DNA from: Desulfoluna limicola
Lineage (GTDB): Bacteria; Desulfobacterota; Desulfobacteria; Desulfobacterales; Desulfolunaceae
Assembly (NCBI RefSeq): GCF_021654575.1
Contig: NZ_AP024488.1
Span: forward strand, 682,001 to 746,000
Direction: 5' to 3'
DNA: 64,000 bases
A model generated the notes under the pieces. That model was not told the DNA's origin. It did not search any database and was given only the letters and a program-made list of their open reading frames with translations. This document shows, in pieces, positions 36,878 to 46,743 of the stretch. Both the position numbers and the translations under genes were made by a program. Numbering within the stretch: position 1 is the stretch's first letter; the number at the start of each line of letters is the position of its first letter.

Positions 36878-39598
36878 TCAGGCTTCGTCGAGGACCTCGC
36901 GCACCGTGTTGGCCAGGTCAGGCATACCCACCGGCTTCGTCAGAAGGCGTTTTACCCCGGCGTATGTTGCCTCTTCCTCGTTGATTGTTTCGTTTGTCCC
37001 ACTCCAGATGATGATGGGAATATTGGGCCTGATCGCCATCAATTCCCGGGCCAGTTGCACGCCGGTCATGTTGGGCATGTTCAGGTCCGTGAGGACCAGG
37101 TCAAAACCGCTCGGGTTTATCTGAAACGCCTCCACCACCCCGATATTGCTTGTGCATGCCGTGACCCGATACCCCAGGCGTTCCAGCACCTGAGTGACAA
37201 CCTCCACGATGATATCGTCGTCATCAATCACCAGGATGTGCTCGTCTCCGATGGGGATGGTTTTCAGGTTTCCACGAAAATCGGTCTGAACCGGCTTTTT
37301 GGCAATGGGCAGATAGATATGGAATGTGGTTCCCTTTCCGGTGTCACTGTATACCTTGATATCGCCTTTGTGGTTTTTCACGATGCCATGCACCACGGAA
37401 AGACCGAGCCCACTTCCCTTGCCGTTTTTGCTTTTTGTGGTGAAATACGGGTCAAATATTTTATTAAGACACTCCGGAGGGATACCGCATCCTGTATCGG
37501 ATATGGACAATAAGGCGTATCGACCGGGTTCAAGCGCGTTATCGGACAAGCCGCTGGCATCCCAGCTTATTTCCTTGAGCTGGACATGTATCTTCCCGGA
37601 GGTTAGCTCCACCGCATGGTACGCGTTGGTGATCAGGTTTAAGGCCACCTGGTGAATCTGTGTGGGGTCCGCCGATACGGGGCTGCATGATGCTTGAATG
37701 TCTTCAGTGATTTCTATACTCGCGGGAATGGTCGATCGGCCCAGTTTAAGGACCTCTCTGAGAATCTCTTGCATCTGCAACGGTTTCATTTCGTGGTCGG
37801 TTTCCCGGCTGAAGGCCAGGATCTGTTTTACGAGATCGCTGCCCCGTGTTCCTGCGTTTAATATCTCCCGGGCATTGTTGTGCTGGAGGGACCCGGCGGG
37901 CAAATCCTGGAGCAACAATTCAGCCATGCCGATAATCGGAACCAGAATATTTCTGAAATCATGGGCAATGCCACCGGCCAGGTGCCCGATGGACTCCATT
38001 TTCTGAAGATGGATCAACTGCTTCTGCAGGTTCCTCCGCTCCTGCTGGGCCTGCTTGAGATCGGTGATGTCCTTGATGCTGCCAAGCATCCTGCAAGACC
38101 TGCCGTGCTTGTCCTTCAGAAAGGCGCCGTTGGCTTTCACGCAGGTGAAGCTCTCATCCTTGCGTCTGAACAGGTATTCCCCACTCGTGCTGCTGGCTCC
38201 CTTCGCCATGGCATGCGCGGTAAGCCCGAGAATTCTCTCCCGATCGTCATCATGGATCATTGCTTTCCACTGGTCGTGGTTGATGTCCTTGAACTCCTCG
38301 GGGGTGTAGCCCGTGATCTCTTCAATGGCCCCTGCCCAGGTGATCTGGCCGCTGGGAATATCGTAATCGTAGATCATCTGTCCGGTTCGCAGGCTCATGA
38401 GTCGGAACCTCTCCTCACTCTCCTGAACAGCGGCTTCGGCCTTTCGGTTCTTTTGAAGGGTGAAAATGAGGGAGGCGATGACCGCCATGAGAAGCGTTGC
38501 AAACAACAGCACTACCCAGAGGGCAATCTTGAGTTTTTCATAGAGGCAAAAAGGCTGGTTGATGATGGTGCTGCTCGGGGGCAGGGCACTGTGTTTAATG
38601 TTGTGGCGTTTTAATGCGTTGAAATCAAAGATGTAAGCCAGGGGGCTGCCGCTTATGTCCAGGTCCTGGACCCGGTCGCCACGCAGCACCTTTGCCGCCA
38701 TCTCCGCAGCGGTTCGCCCCTGGTAATGGGGGCTGGTCACCTTTCCTCCCACCACGCCCTGGCCCACCACGTCCCAGATGCAGTAGGTCGGGAGGCCGCT
38801 GGCTTCGGTCACGATCCGTAGACTCTCTTCGCTGGAAATGTAGCTTCCTTCCGGGGTTCGGAGGTACATGGCCCACAGAACGAGGCTCTCCTTCGGGAGA
38901 TCGCCCAGTCTTGCGATGAGTTCCTGCAAGCTGAGGTTGTCGAGGTAGTCAATGTCAACACGGCTGGAAAAGTAGGGTGCCTCCTCTGCCACATGGTGCC
39001 GAAGGTCTCTTCCCGCCAGGGTGGCATCGGAGATGACGGTAATTTTCCGGGCGCCGGGATGGAGCTTGAGCATGAGATTGATGGTTTCACCAACGCCGTA
39101 GTTTTCATAGACCCCGGTAATATCGTCGTGCCCTTTGATGCGGGACGGCGTGAAGTCGTTGAGCCCGCAGAAAATGACGGGCACCCTGGGGAAGAGTTCT
39201 TCACGGTGCTCCAAGAGAAAGTTGAGGGCGGGGTCATCCGTTGAGATGATGGCATCGAATGTTGCGAATCGGTACTTGTAGGCAAATTTCTGATGGAGAA
39301 GTTCGAGGTACTCTTTGTCCGAGCATCTCTTGGCATCCATGTACGTGATGACGAGCTCCACATTCTCCTTTTCATCAAAGACGGACTTTACGCCCTGCAT
39401 GATCCGGTCGGTCCAGTGGTAGCCCTCGTGGAAGGAGTTGAGAACCAGTACCCGCTTTGGGTCCTCGCTGGCCGGGGCATGGTGTGGCACATACGGGTTA
39501 TCCGGTCTGGCTGATGCTGGGGATTCTGGAAGAAGGGTGATCAGCATGAAAAGAAGAAGGATACCTTTTGAATAGCGTTTCATTTTTAAGGGGTCCAT
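36878..39598 (-). CDS. Hybrid sensor kinase with periplasmic ABC-binding domain
   Basis: Protein of 906 aa. A signal or anchor helix (about 9-28), a periplasmic-binding domain of the ABC_sub_bind type (about 45-350, RVLVLNSFHEGYHWTDRIMQG), a membrane helix (about 360-385), PAS-PAC (about 395-520), HisKA with GGIAHDFRN (His about 546), HATPase with GKGSGLGLSVV, and a C-terminal REC with LVLTDLNMPNMTG (Asp about 836). The terminal REC suggests feedback or a relay, and no separate partner regulator is adjacent. The start has no clear ribosome binding site; MKRYS 5 codons in is an alternative. Confidence 0.9.
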   Translation of the reverse strand: MDPLKMKRYSKGILLLFMLITLLPESPASARPDNPYVPHHAPASEDPKRVLVLNSFHEGYHWTDRIMQGVKSVFDEKENVELVITYMDAKRCSDKEYLELLHQKFAYKYRFATFDAIISTDDPALNFLLEHREELFPRVPVIFCGLNDFTPSRIKGHDDITGVYENYGVGETINLMLKLHPGARKITVISDATLAGRDLRHHVAEEAPYFSSRVDIDYLDNLSLQELIARLGDLPKESLVLWAMYLRTPEGSYISSEESLRIVTEASGLPTYCIWDVVGQGVVGGKVTSPHYQGRTAAEMAAKVLRGDRVQDLDISGSPLAYIFDFNALKRHNIKHSALPPSSTIINQPFCLYEKLKIALWVVLLFATLLMAVIASLIFTLQKNRKAEAAVQESEERFRLMSLRTGQMIYDYDIPSGQITWAGAIEEITGYTPEEFKDINHDQWKAMIHDDDRERILGLTAHAMAKGASSTSGEYLFRRKDESFTCVKANGAFLKDKHGRSCRMLGSIKDITDLKQAQQERRNLQKQLIHLQKMESIGHLAGGIAHDFRNILVPIIGMAELLLQDLPAGSLQHNNAREILNAGTRGSDLVKQILAFSRETDHEMKPLQMQEILREVLKLGRSTIPASIEITEDIQASCSPVSADPTQIHQVALNLITNAYHAVELTSGKIHVQLKEISWDASGLSDNALEPGRYALLSISDTGCGIPPECLNKIFDPYFTTKSKNGKGSGLGLSVVHGIVKNHKGDIKVYSDTGKGTTFHIYLPIAKKPVQTDFRGNLKTIPIGDEHILVIDDDDIIVEVVTQVLERLGYRVTACTSNIGVVEAFQINPSGFDLVLTDLNMPNMTGVQLARELMAIRPNIPIIIWSGTNETINEEEATYAGVKRLLTKPVGMPDLANTVREVLDEA

Positions 39599-39627
39599 GG
39601 TTGATGGTCTTGTATAAAAAAATGAGG

Positions 39628-39657
39628 GCCAACAGCCTTTGTTTCAGGCTGTGGCCA
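39628..39657. terminator. Hairpin upstream of the kinase gene
   Basis: GGCC-AA-CAGCCT pairs with AGGCTG-T-GGCC. It lies between the transposase remnant and the kinase, with no strong T-run. Confidence 0.5.
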
Positions 39658-39698
39658 AAATTCTGAGTGGGTCGGGTGAAACATGTGCTTCAATCCAT

Positions 39699-40721
39699 TC
39701 AAAAGGGTAATCTGAACCCCCCGGGGGCGGTTCTGTATAAATAGTACTGGGTGTAAAGGCTCTTCTGGGTCGTTGACACGTGCGGCGAGTTGGCCTGATT
39801 CCAGTTCTCCACGACGGAGGGCTGACCTTCTTGGATGGGTTGCCCGCAGCGTGCCTCATCGGAGCCTGGCGGGTTGCGAAGGACGCTTGAGCTGCTCTTT
39901 AGTACGGGTTTGATGGCAAAGGGGCGTGGGGAGCCCGGTGTGTTCATGTTGCATTGTCCGTTCAAGACGTATTCAAGTTTCTGGTAGCAGGGCATGCCAG
40001 CCACTTGGGATTCTGACTTGAAGAGGTGAACCACCTCGAACAGATCCGCACAGACCGACTCAAGAATTTTCCGTGATTCCGATGGCCTCACCATGGAACT
40101 CAAGGCTTGTTCTCCCTTTGGGAGGTGTGTTGCGGTAAGTTGATTGGGAACCCTTTTGAACCAGTCGCTCGGATGATTTTTGAGGGTGAATAGAAACATT
40201 GCGATACTTTCTGAAATGAGGGCGACCCTGCCTAAATTTCGGGTGGTAGTTTGTGTATGGGCCAGTTCTGTCGGTTTATTTTTTCTGTTTGTATGGAGCT
40301 GTGAGGCCATGGATCCAAAGAGTGGCTTGAACACGGTCGATTCAAGTTTATTTTCAATGATCACACTGCGCATGTTCCAGAGGCACTTTGTTGTGATCTC
40401 TTTTGTTTGACCCGGTTTCACGGCTCTGTTCAGGGCATACTGCCACTCAGCGCAGGACGCCAGGTGGTTGACGGACTCCTCATCCGTCAGGTCGAACACC
40501 TGCTGAAGGACAAGGACACCAAGGAGTGTTCGCAACTCGTTTGTTGCGTCTCCGAAGTCTGTTTTAACGTAAGGGGCAATGCTGGTGACAGGAAGGTTGC
40601 AGAGATCCTGGTGCCTGAATAATCCTGCCCAGGACTCCCCCCATTGCTTCAGTTGTCTTGGCGCGGAACATCCCGATGGCTCTGTGGGGTCTAAGGGGAG
40701 GTTCTCTTTGCTGTCAATCAT
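39699..40721 (-). pseudogene. IS1182-family transposase remnant (N-terminal part)
   Basis: About 340 aa open. The N-terminal DUF772-like part is clear (LCNLPVTSIAPYVKTDFG, LRTLLGVLVLQQVFDLTDEESVNHL, WNMRSVIIEN), followed by the FLFTLKNHPSDWF and MVRPSESRKILESVCADLFEVVHLFKS region of IS1182-like transposases. After LRNPPGSDEA the match decays and the catalytic DDE domain is missing; the kinase gene begins about 100 bp on. No terminal inverted repeats were found. An inactive relic. Confidence 0.8.
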
Positions 40722-40877
40722 AGGGTGACCTTTTAACCTGATTGTGTCGCGACGTTTTGTGCATTGTGGCAGCTGTTGCGGACATCGGGTTCCGCAACAA
40801 CCTGAACCAGCCAATCAAGGAGCGCTTTTTAAACGTCCATCGCGATGGGTGATTATCTCTATCTGTTCTATAAAAAC

Positions 40878-40938
40878 GAGAGATCCTGTGGGGGGGGCGT
40901 TGGATGAAAAACGTCATCCAAGTCACGATCTCTCATTT
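40878..40938 (-). terminator. Rho-independent terminator after chemoreceptor gene
   Basis: On the minus strand GAGAGATC pairs with GATCTCTC around an inner hairpin, followed by GTTTTTATAG. It lies about 95 bp after the chemoreceptor stop codon at 41033. Confidence 0.75.
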
Positions 40939-41032
40939 GTTTTAAGATGTTTCATTGGCTGTACCTGATACGTTGGACCAACGAGTCTGGTCTCCGGGCC
41001 ATGCCACCCATGATGGCTATGGCCCGGCTGTG

Positions 41033-43102
41033 TTATGCAATCTTAAAGGTCTCCACCACCTGTTTCAGTTGAACCGCCATGGCCGAGAGCTCTTCGGCGT
41101 TCCCATGAACCTCTCGGCTGCTGCCGGAAATCCCTCCGGCGTTGGTGTTCACCTCGGAAATTTCACGACCGATATCAGTGACCACGGTGGAGGCCTCGGC
41201 GATCCTGCCGTTGACGTCCTGGATGCCTTGGGAGGCCTGGGCGATGTTCGTGGCAATTTCGCGGGTGGCAACGGACTGTTCTTCCACGGCGGTTGCGATG
41301 GTGGCCACGATGGTGTTGACCTCGGTGATGACCTTCGTCACCTGCTCAATATCGGAGACTGTTTCGCCCGTGACGTGCTGGATGCCCCCCACGCGTTCCT
41401 TGATGTCCTGGGTCGCGTCGGCGGTCTGGTTGGCCAGGGCCTTGATTTCATTGGCTACCACGGCAAAGCCTTTGCCTGCCTCTCCCGCCCGTGCCGCTTC
41501 GATGGTGGCGTTTAGGGCCAATAAATTCGTCTGTTCCGAGATTTCACTGATCGCTTCGGTGACAGAGCCGATGGCCGCTGCCGCCTCTCCAAGGCGAACC
41601 ATCTTCTGTGTTGCTCCGTCGGCTTTCCGGACCGCTTTTTCGGAGATGTACCGGGCTGTCTCGGACTGCTTGGCCACCTCCCCGATGGTGGCGGTCATCT
41701 CCTCGGCGGCGGTGGCAACCATGTCGCTGTTTGTGGAGGCCTGTTCCATGGCGGCGGCCACATCATTGATGTTGGCTGTCATCTCTTCAGCGGCTCCGGA
41801 AACGGAGGTGGAGCGCTCGGAGGTGTTGTCGGCCTGGCTGGCCAGATCGCCGGCCACGCCAAGGAGTGCACGGGAAGAGTCGTCCATGCCGGTGGCCTGT
41901 CCCGCAAGCTCCCCGACGATTCGTTGGAGTTTTTCGATAAACGTGTTGAACCAGGTGGAAAGCTGACCGATTTCGTCGGATGTGGTGACGGGAAGGCGAA
42001 GGGTGAGGTCTCCTTCCCCTTCGGCAATATCCCGAAGGCCAGCGACAACGGCATTGATGGGGCGAACCACCAGGGCCATCGACACAAACCACACAACACC
42101 CACAAGCAGAAGAAAACCGGCAACGCCAATGACGATACTGGTGTTCCTCAATGACCGTGCCCCGGCCAGCACTTCGTCCAGGGGGGCCACGACTCCTATG
42201 GCCCAGGGGGTGTCGGTTTTTCCGATGGTGATGGGGGCAAGGATCTGGAATGTGGCCCTCCCGCCGTTTTCGGACTGTCGAACCATGGAAAAGGTCCTCC
42301 CTTCTTTTAAGGCAGCCATAAAAGAGGTCCCTTCCTTTCCCTTGATCACATCGCCGGCATTTTTGCCGATGACCGCTTTTTTGGGGTGGTACACCGTGTA
42401 GCCTTCATTGGAAAGGAGGTAGCCGTAACCGGACTTGAACGGCTTAACGTCTGCCATCATTTTTCCGAAGGTATCCAGGGCAATATCCACCGCGACCATG
42501 CCGAGGAACCGATTGTTTGCCTTGATGGGAACCACAACCGTTGCCATGAGGACATCCTTGCCTCCCACGGGATAGACATAGGGCTCGGTAATGATCTCCT
42601 CGCCTGTCGTTTTGGGCAGCTGGTACCACCCTTCCGTATCGAAGTTGACCAGGGGCTCCACCTCAATGGATCCACTGCCGCGGTTCCAATAGGGGACGAA
42701 CCGACCTGTTTCATCATGCCCCTCGGCCCCTTTAAATTCGTCATCCCGGCCATCAAGGGCGTTGGGCTCCCAACAGGTGTCAATGGCGATAAAGTCGGGG
42801 TTCTGTTTGAGCACATTTTTGAGCATGGCGTTGATTTGACCGCGATCCGGTACCTGACCGCTCCTCTTTATCCCTTCAAGGGTGTGCGCCACCGTTCGGG
42901 TCGTATCCATGGCATTGTTCAGTTTAGCCTGAATCATCTTTCCATTGTTGGAGGCGATTTCAAGGGCCTTCTCCTCTGCCTCTGATCGCGCCATGGACGA
43001 TGCGTTGTAGGTAATATAGAAAATGGTGACCGTATATGAGAGCAGCACCACTCCGCATATGGCAAAGAGCATTTTTGCCCGTAGGCCGAATTCTCTGAAC
43101 AT
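41033..43102 (-). CDS. Methyl-accepting chemotaxis protein (dCache)
   Basis: Chemoreceptor of 689 aa. Helix at about 8-30, dCache domain ([53 protein letters not shown]), second helix near 340-360, HAMP ([23 protein letters not shown]) and a signalling domain with [53 protein letters not shown] directly before the ATG sets the start. Upstream, its frame reads without a stop into the C terminus of a decayed receptor, back to an amber codon at 43256. Confidence 0.93.
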   Translation of the reverse strand: MFREFGLRAKMLFAICGVVLLSYTVTIFYITYNASSMARSEAEEKALEIASNNGKMIQAKLNNAMDTTRTVAHTLEGIKRSGQVPDRGQINAMLKNVLKQNPDFIAIDTCWEPNALDGRDDEFKGAEGHDETGRFVPYWNRGSGSIEVEPLVNFDTEGWYQLPKTTGEEIITEPYVYPVGGKDVLMATVVVPIKANNRFLGMVAVDIALDTFGKMMADVKPFKSGYGYLLSNEGYTVYHPKKAVIGKNAGDVIKGKEGTSFMAALKEGRTFSMVRQSENGGRATFQILAPITIGKTDTPWAIGVVAPLDEVLAGARSLRNTSIVIGVAGFLLLVGVVWFVSMALVVRPINAVVAGLRDIAEGEGDLTLRLPVTTSDEIGQLSTWFNTFIEKLQRIVGELAGQATGMDDSSRALLGVAGDLASQADNTSERSTSVSGAAEEMTANINDVAAAMEQASTNSDMVATAAEEMTATIGEVAKQSETARYISEKAVRKADGATQKMVRLGEAAAAIGSVTEAISEISEQTNLLALNATIEAARAGEAGKGFAVVANEIKALANQTADATQDIKERVGGIQHVTGETVSDIEQVTKVITEVNTIVATIATAVEEQSVATREIATNIAQASQGIQDVNGRIAEASTVVTDIGREISEVNTNAGGISGSSREVHGNAEELSAMAVQLKQVVETFKIA

Positions 43103-43903
43103 CCTTCTCTCCTTTGTTTTCCTGTAAAGCTTCACGTATATTTTGAATTGTTCGGACAGCACTTTGAGCTGTGTTGAGGTGTTATCCAGCTCCCTGGGGT
43201 TGTCGTTGGTTTCGATGATTTTGCGGGCGGTACCCTCCACACGCTTGCTGATCCTCTATACATGCCGGACGATTTCATCGATCGTTTTGCTGTATTCTGA
43301 GACTCGGGCGTTCAGGTTCTCAATGGCCCGTGATGCCATAGCGGCAGTTTTTGCGATCTCTTTGGTGGTGCTGGACTGCTCTTCTACCGCTGTGGTGACG
43401 GTAAGGATGACACTGACGATGTCGGTGATGATCTCGCTTATGTTTTCAATGTGGGTGACGTTTTGCATGGCAGACGCCTGAACCTGATTCACTTTTTCCT
43501 TGATTTCACGGGTGGCCGCTGTCGTCTGATTTGCGAGGGCCTTGAATTCATCGGCAAGCGCGGCAAAGCCTTCCTCCGTTTTACCGGCTCTGTTCGATTT
43601 GATGGTGTCGTCAAGCGTGATAAGGCTCTTCCCTTCGGATAGTTGAGTGATTGTTTCCATGACCTGATTTATATTCCGGGCTGCATAGCCGAGATCATCC
43701 ATAGCCGAGGATGTCGCATTGGCAAGGGCAATGGAAGCCTGGGTGATGGTCCCGGTTCGCTTTAGATTCTTGGCCGTCTGATCGTGGGGGGCGTCTGACT
43801 GGTCTAAGAGCAGGGCTTCTTTTGAAGAGATACTGTCCTGACGGTCTTTCATGGATAAAAGCTGTTCCTTTTGCACGTGTTTGAGTTGTGAAATCGTGTT
43901 CAC
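43103..43903 (-). pseudogene. Decayed chemoreceptor signalling domain with in-frame amber codon
   Basis: About 215 residues up to a TAG (43256-43258), then about 50 more in the same frame ([20 protein letters not shown], a typical receptor C terminus) that run into the next receptor's start. No membrane or sensor part remains. The normally invariant tip is damaged (ITLDDTIKSNRAGKTEEGFAALADEFKAL instead of [21 protein letters not shown]). No start codon with a ribosome binding site is visible. Confidence 0.8.
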
Positions 43904-44229
43904 TTCAGGTGTTCACTTTTCATATAAGAACAAAAACTGTGCCAAGGGAGTGATTGTTTTCGGTTTTGGACATTTTCTGTAATATTTTAGGACGTTGAGC
44001 TTTGGGGGTGACGTTTGTATGAATAGGCAGGGATAGGAGATCGGTGCGTCACAGTGTCGCTTTATTTATTCGTGAAGGGCATAACTCTTCTGTCGTATGG
44101 GGCAAATTAAGTGCGGCAGTGTGTCGCGGTCTGGGGTGCGGCAGAATGTCTCACTTTCGTTGGGCTGATACCAACTCCTTTTTTACGAGGGAGGGCATTC
44201 TGATGCCAGCCATGCCCTCGGAAAAATTA
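43904..44229. other. Intergenic region between chemoreceptor genes
   Basis: No gene is seen. A hairpin GAGGGCAT/ATGCCCTC lies close after the 44230 stop codon, without a clear T-run on the transcribed strand. Confidence 0.4.
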
Positions 44230-46143
44230 TTATACTTTGAACTGATCCACGGTGGTTTTCAATGCGGCCGATAGCTCGTTCAATGCTTTTGCACTGACAT
44301 CGATTTGGGAGCTGTGGCTGGCCATCTCAATGGAGACGTTATGGACCTCTGCGATCTCGTGGGTGATGTCCATGGCCACGTTGGAGCCCCGAGTGATGTT
44401 TTCGGTCATCTCCTGGATTCCCTGGGCCGCCTGTCCCACATTGGCGGCGATCTCTTTTGTGGTGGCGGACTGCTGCTCCACGGCTGCCGCCACTGAATCA
44501 ATCATCCCATTGACATCGCCGATGGCAAGGCTGACCTCTTCGATTTCAGTGACGGTCTCTTTGGTGGCATCTTGAATGCTCGTGATGTTCTCTTTGATCT
44601 CTGTGGTGGCCTCGGCGGTTTGCCTTGCCAGCTCTTTGATTTCCCCGGCCACAACGGCGAACCCTTTTCCGGCCTCCCCTGCCCGGGCCGCCTCGATGGT
44701 CGCGTTCAGGGCAAGCAGGTTGGTTTGTTCAGAAATCTCCGTGATGGTTTCCACGACCCGTCCGATGTCCTGGGCGAACCGACTCAGGCCCTCCATGCGT
44801 TCAGAGGCCCTTTGGGTCTGGGTCACGGCCTGCTGGCTTGTGCCCCGTGTTTTTTCCGTGTTCCGGGCGATTTCACCAATGGTGGAGGTCATCTCTTCCG
44901 TTGCAGCGGAGACCATGCTGATGTTGGTTGAGGATTGCTCGGCTGCTGCGGCAACGGAGGACATGTTGGCGCTCATGGTTTCCGCTGCTGCGAGGACCAT
45001 TTGGGACTTGTCGTTCATTTTGGACGCCCCTTCGGACATCTCTTGTGAAATGGACAGCAACTCATTGGACGAGTTGTCCAGGCCGAAGGAGCGCTGAGCA
45101 ATATCCGAGATCATGCCCCGAAGTTTTCCGGTGAAGGTGTTGAACGAGAGGGCCAGTCCCCCCACCTCGTCTTTGGACTTGACATTGAGTTGGCGTGTGA
45201 GGTCCCCTTCTCCCTCAGCGATGTCCCTCAAATTCAGGTTGATATCGTTTAACGGGGCGGTGATGCTGCGGGTCATCCAGAAGATTCCTAAGGAGACGAT
45301 GAGCATGGTGGCGAGGCCGGCGGTCAGGATGAAGTTTCTGAGGGTTTTCAGGGGCTCTTTGATTTCCGCAAAATTTGTCCCGCCGCCGATGGTCCAGCCA
45401 TATTCATCCAGGGTGCGAACCACTGCAAATTTATCTCCATTGTAGTCGTATTTGAGAAACCCATTTTTTAAATCGATGATTTGTTTCAGGAACGTCATTT
45501 TGTCCGTGAGATCTTTTCCGATTATCTCGGTGTTTTGGTGAATCAGGGTTGTTCCGTTTTGGTGCAGAACAAATGCATAGCCGGTTTTGCCGATTTGAAT
45601 GTTGGTTATCCTCTGGGACATGACGCCGAAGTCGAGGTCCAAAGCCAGAACGCCTAATTTTTTGCCGTCTTTTATAATCGTTTTTGTCACACCGACGACC
45701 ATCTCTCCTGAACTTGCATCCAGATAGGGTTCCGATAGGGTAATGGCATCGGCTCTGGCACTCATGTACCATGGTCTTACCCTGGCATCGTACCCATCGG
45801 GCATTTGAGAGTAGGGCGTGATGAGTAAGTTCCCGGTTTCTTCCGCGCCGAAATAGACACACCTGAAACTGTCGGATAGGGACACAGTGGATTGAAAATT
45901 CTTAAATGCTTCATCGATGCCTCGCAGTGCGATGGTATCGGCAAGGGTCGTTACGGCGAGTTTTGCCTTATCGATTTCTTTCTCAACCAGATCTTCGGCC
46001 CTGATTACAGACTGTTCGGCTACGTCGATCTGTTTTTCGGTGAGCATATTGATTCCCTTGGTATAACTCACAACGCCCACAATCAGCATGGGGACCAATG
46101 CGATAACGATCGAAAACAATGCAATTTTACGACTGATTTTCAT
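44230..46143 (-). CDS. Methyl-accepting chemotaxis protein (dCache)
   Basis: Chemoreceptor of 637 aa. Helix at about 8-30, dCache sensor ([35 protein letters not shown], then [16 protein letters not shown]), second helix near 280-300, HAMP ([22 protein letters not shown]), signalling domain with [41 protein letters not shown]. No CheR pentapeptide. The start at MKISRK is chosen because the helix begins there; its ribosome binding site is weak. CheW and the CheA-like gene lie directly upstream on the same strand, so this receptor is the best candidate for their array. Confidence 0.93.
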   Translation of the reverse strand: MKISRKIALFSIVIALVPMLIVGVVSYTKGINMLTEKQIDVAEQSVIRAEDLVEKEIDKAKLAVTTLADTIALRGIDEAFKNFQSTVSLSDSFRCVYFGAEETGNLLITPYSQMPDGYDARVRPWYMSARADAITLSEPYLDASSGEMVVGVTKTIIKDGKKLGVLALDLDFGVMSQRITNIQIGKTGYAFVLHQNGTTLIHQNTEIIGKDLTDKMTFLKQIIDLKNGFLKYDYNGDKFAVVRTLDEYGWTIGGGTNFAEIKEPLKTLRNFILTAGLATMLIVSLGIFWMTRSITAPLNDINLNLRDIAEGEGDLTRQLNVKSKDEVGGLALSFNTFTGKLRGMISDIAQRSFGLDNSSNELLSISQEMSEGASKMNDKSQMVLAAAETMSANMSSVAAAAEQSSTNISMVSAATEEMTSTIGEIARNTEKTRGTSQQAVTQTQRASERMEGLSRFAQDIGRVVETITEISEQTNLLALNATIEAARAGEAGKGFAVVAGEIKELARQTAEATTEIKENITSIQDATKETVTEIEEVSLAIGDVNGMIDSVAAAVEQQSATTKEIAANVGQAAQGIQEMTENITRGSNVAMDITHEIAEVHNVSIEMASHSSQIDVSAKALNELSAALKTTVDQFKV

Positions 46144-46219
46144 AATGACATTCTCTTTTTTTGGAGGGTCAATGTTAACAGTACGGGGTCTTATTGGTAT
46201 GTAATGATGAGTCTTCCTT

Positions 46220-46669
46220 TTAAAAATCTGCCAGAACGGCCTCAATATTGAGGAAACCTATAAGAGCTTTCCTGGTTGTGAAGACACCCTTGATATAGTC
46301 TCCATGAATCCCTCCAAGGTTCGCGGGGGCAGGCTCCATGGCCGCAGGGTCCGTTGTCAGTAAGTCCTCCATGCCGTCCACCAGCAGGCCCAGCTGTTCT
46401 CCCTCAGAATCTATGATGATATTCCGGGTTTCCTGGGTTCTTTCCGTGGGGGCAAGGCCGATTTTCCGGCCCAGGTCGATGACGGTGACGATTCTGCCCC
46501 GGAGGTTCAGGACCCCGTGCACATAGGTTTCAGCTAAGGGGACCTTGGTTATGGTGGTTTGTTTGTTGATTTCCTGAATGGTCAGAAGGTTGATGCCGCA
46601 CAGGGCTTCGCCGAGCCGGAAGGTGGCCAGTTCCAATCGGTTGTCTTCGGCGTTGTTTTCGCGATTCAT
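46220..46669 (-). CDS. cheW: Chemotaxis coupling protein CheW
   Basis: CheW of 149 aa, the adaptor between receptors and CheA. The fold pattern is complete: [51 protein letters not shown] and [12 protein letters not shown]. It lies 75 bp after the CheA-like gene and 76 bp before a chemoreceptor gene. GAGAGG precedes the ATG. Confidence 0.94.
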   Translation of the reverse strand: MNRENNAEDNRLELATFRLGEALCGINLLTIQEINKQTTITKVPLAETYVHGVLNLRGRIVTVIDLGRKIGLAPTERTQETRNIIIDSEGEQLGLLVDGMEDLLTTDPAAMEPAPANLGGIHGDYIKGVFTTRKALIGFLNIEAVLADF

Positions 46670-46743
46670 ATGTGTTGCCTCTCGTTTTGAGTCATGTCCG
46701 CAGTCCTCGCTGTGTCATTCACGTGGATTTCTCTCTTGTTGCA

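Noticed and set aside
43256..43258. TAG as a possible pyrrolysine codon
   Set aside because: The surrounding protein is a degenerate chemoreceptor, not a methylamine methyltransferase, and no pyl genes are visible.
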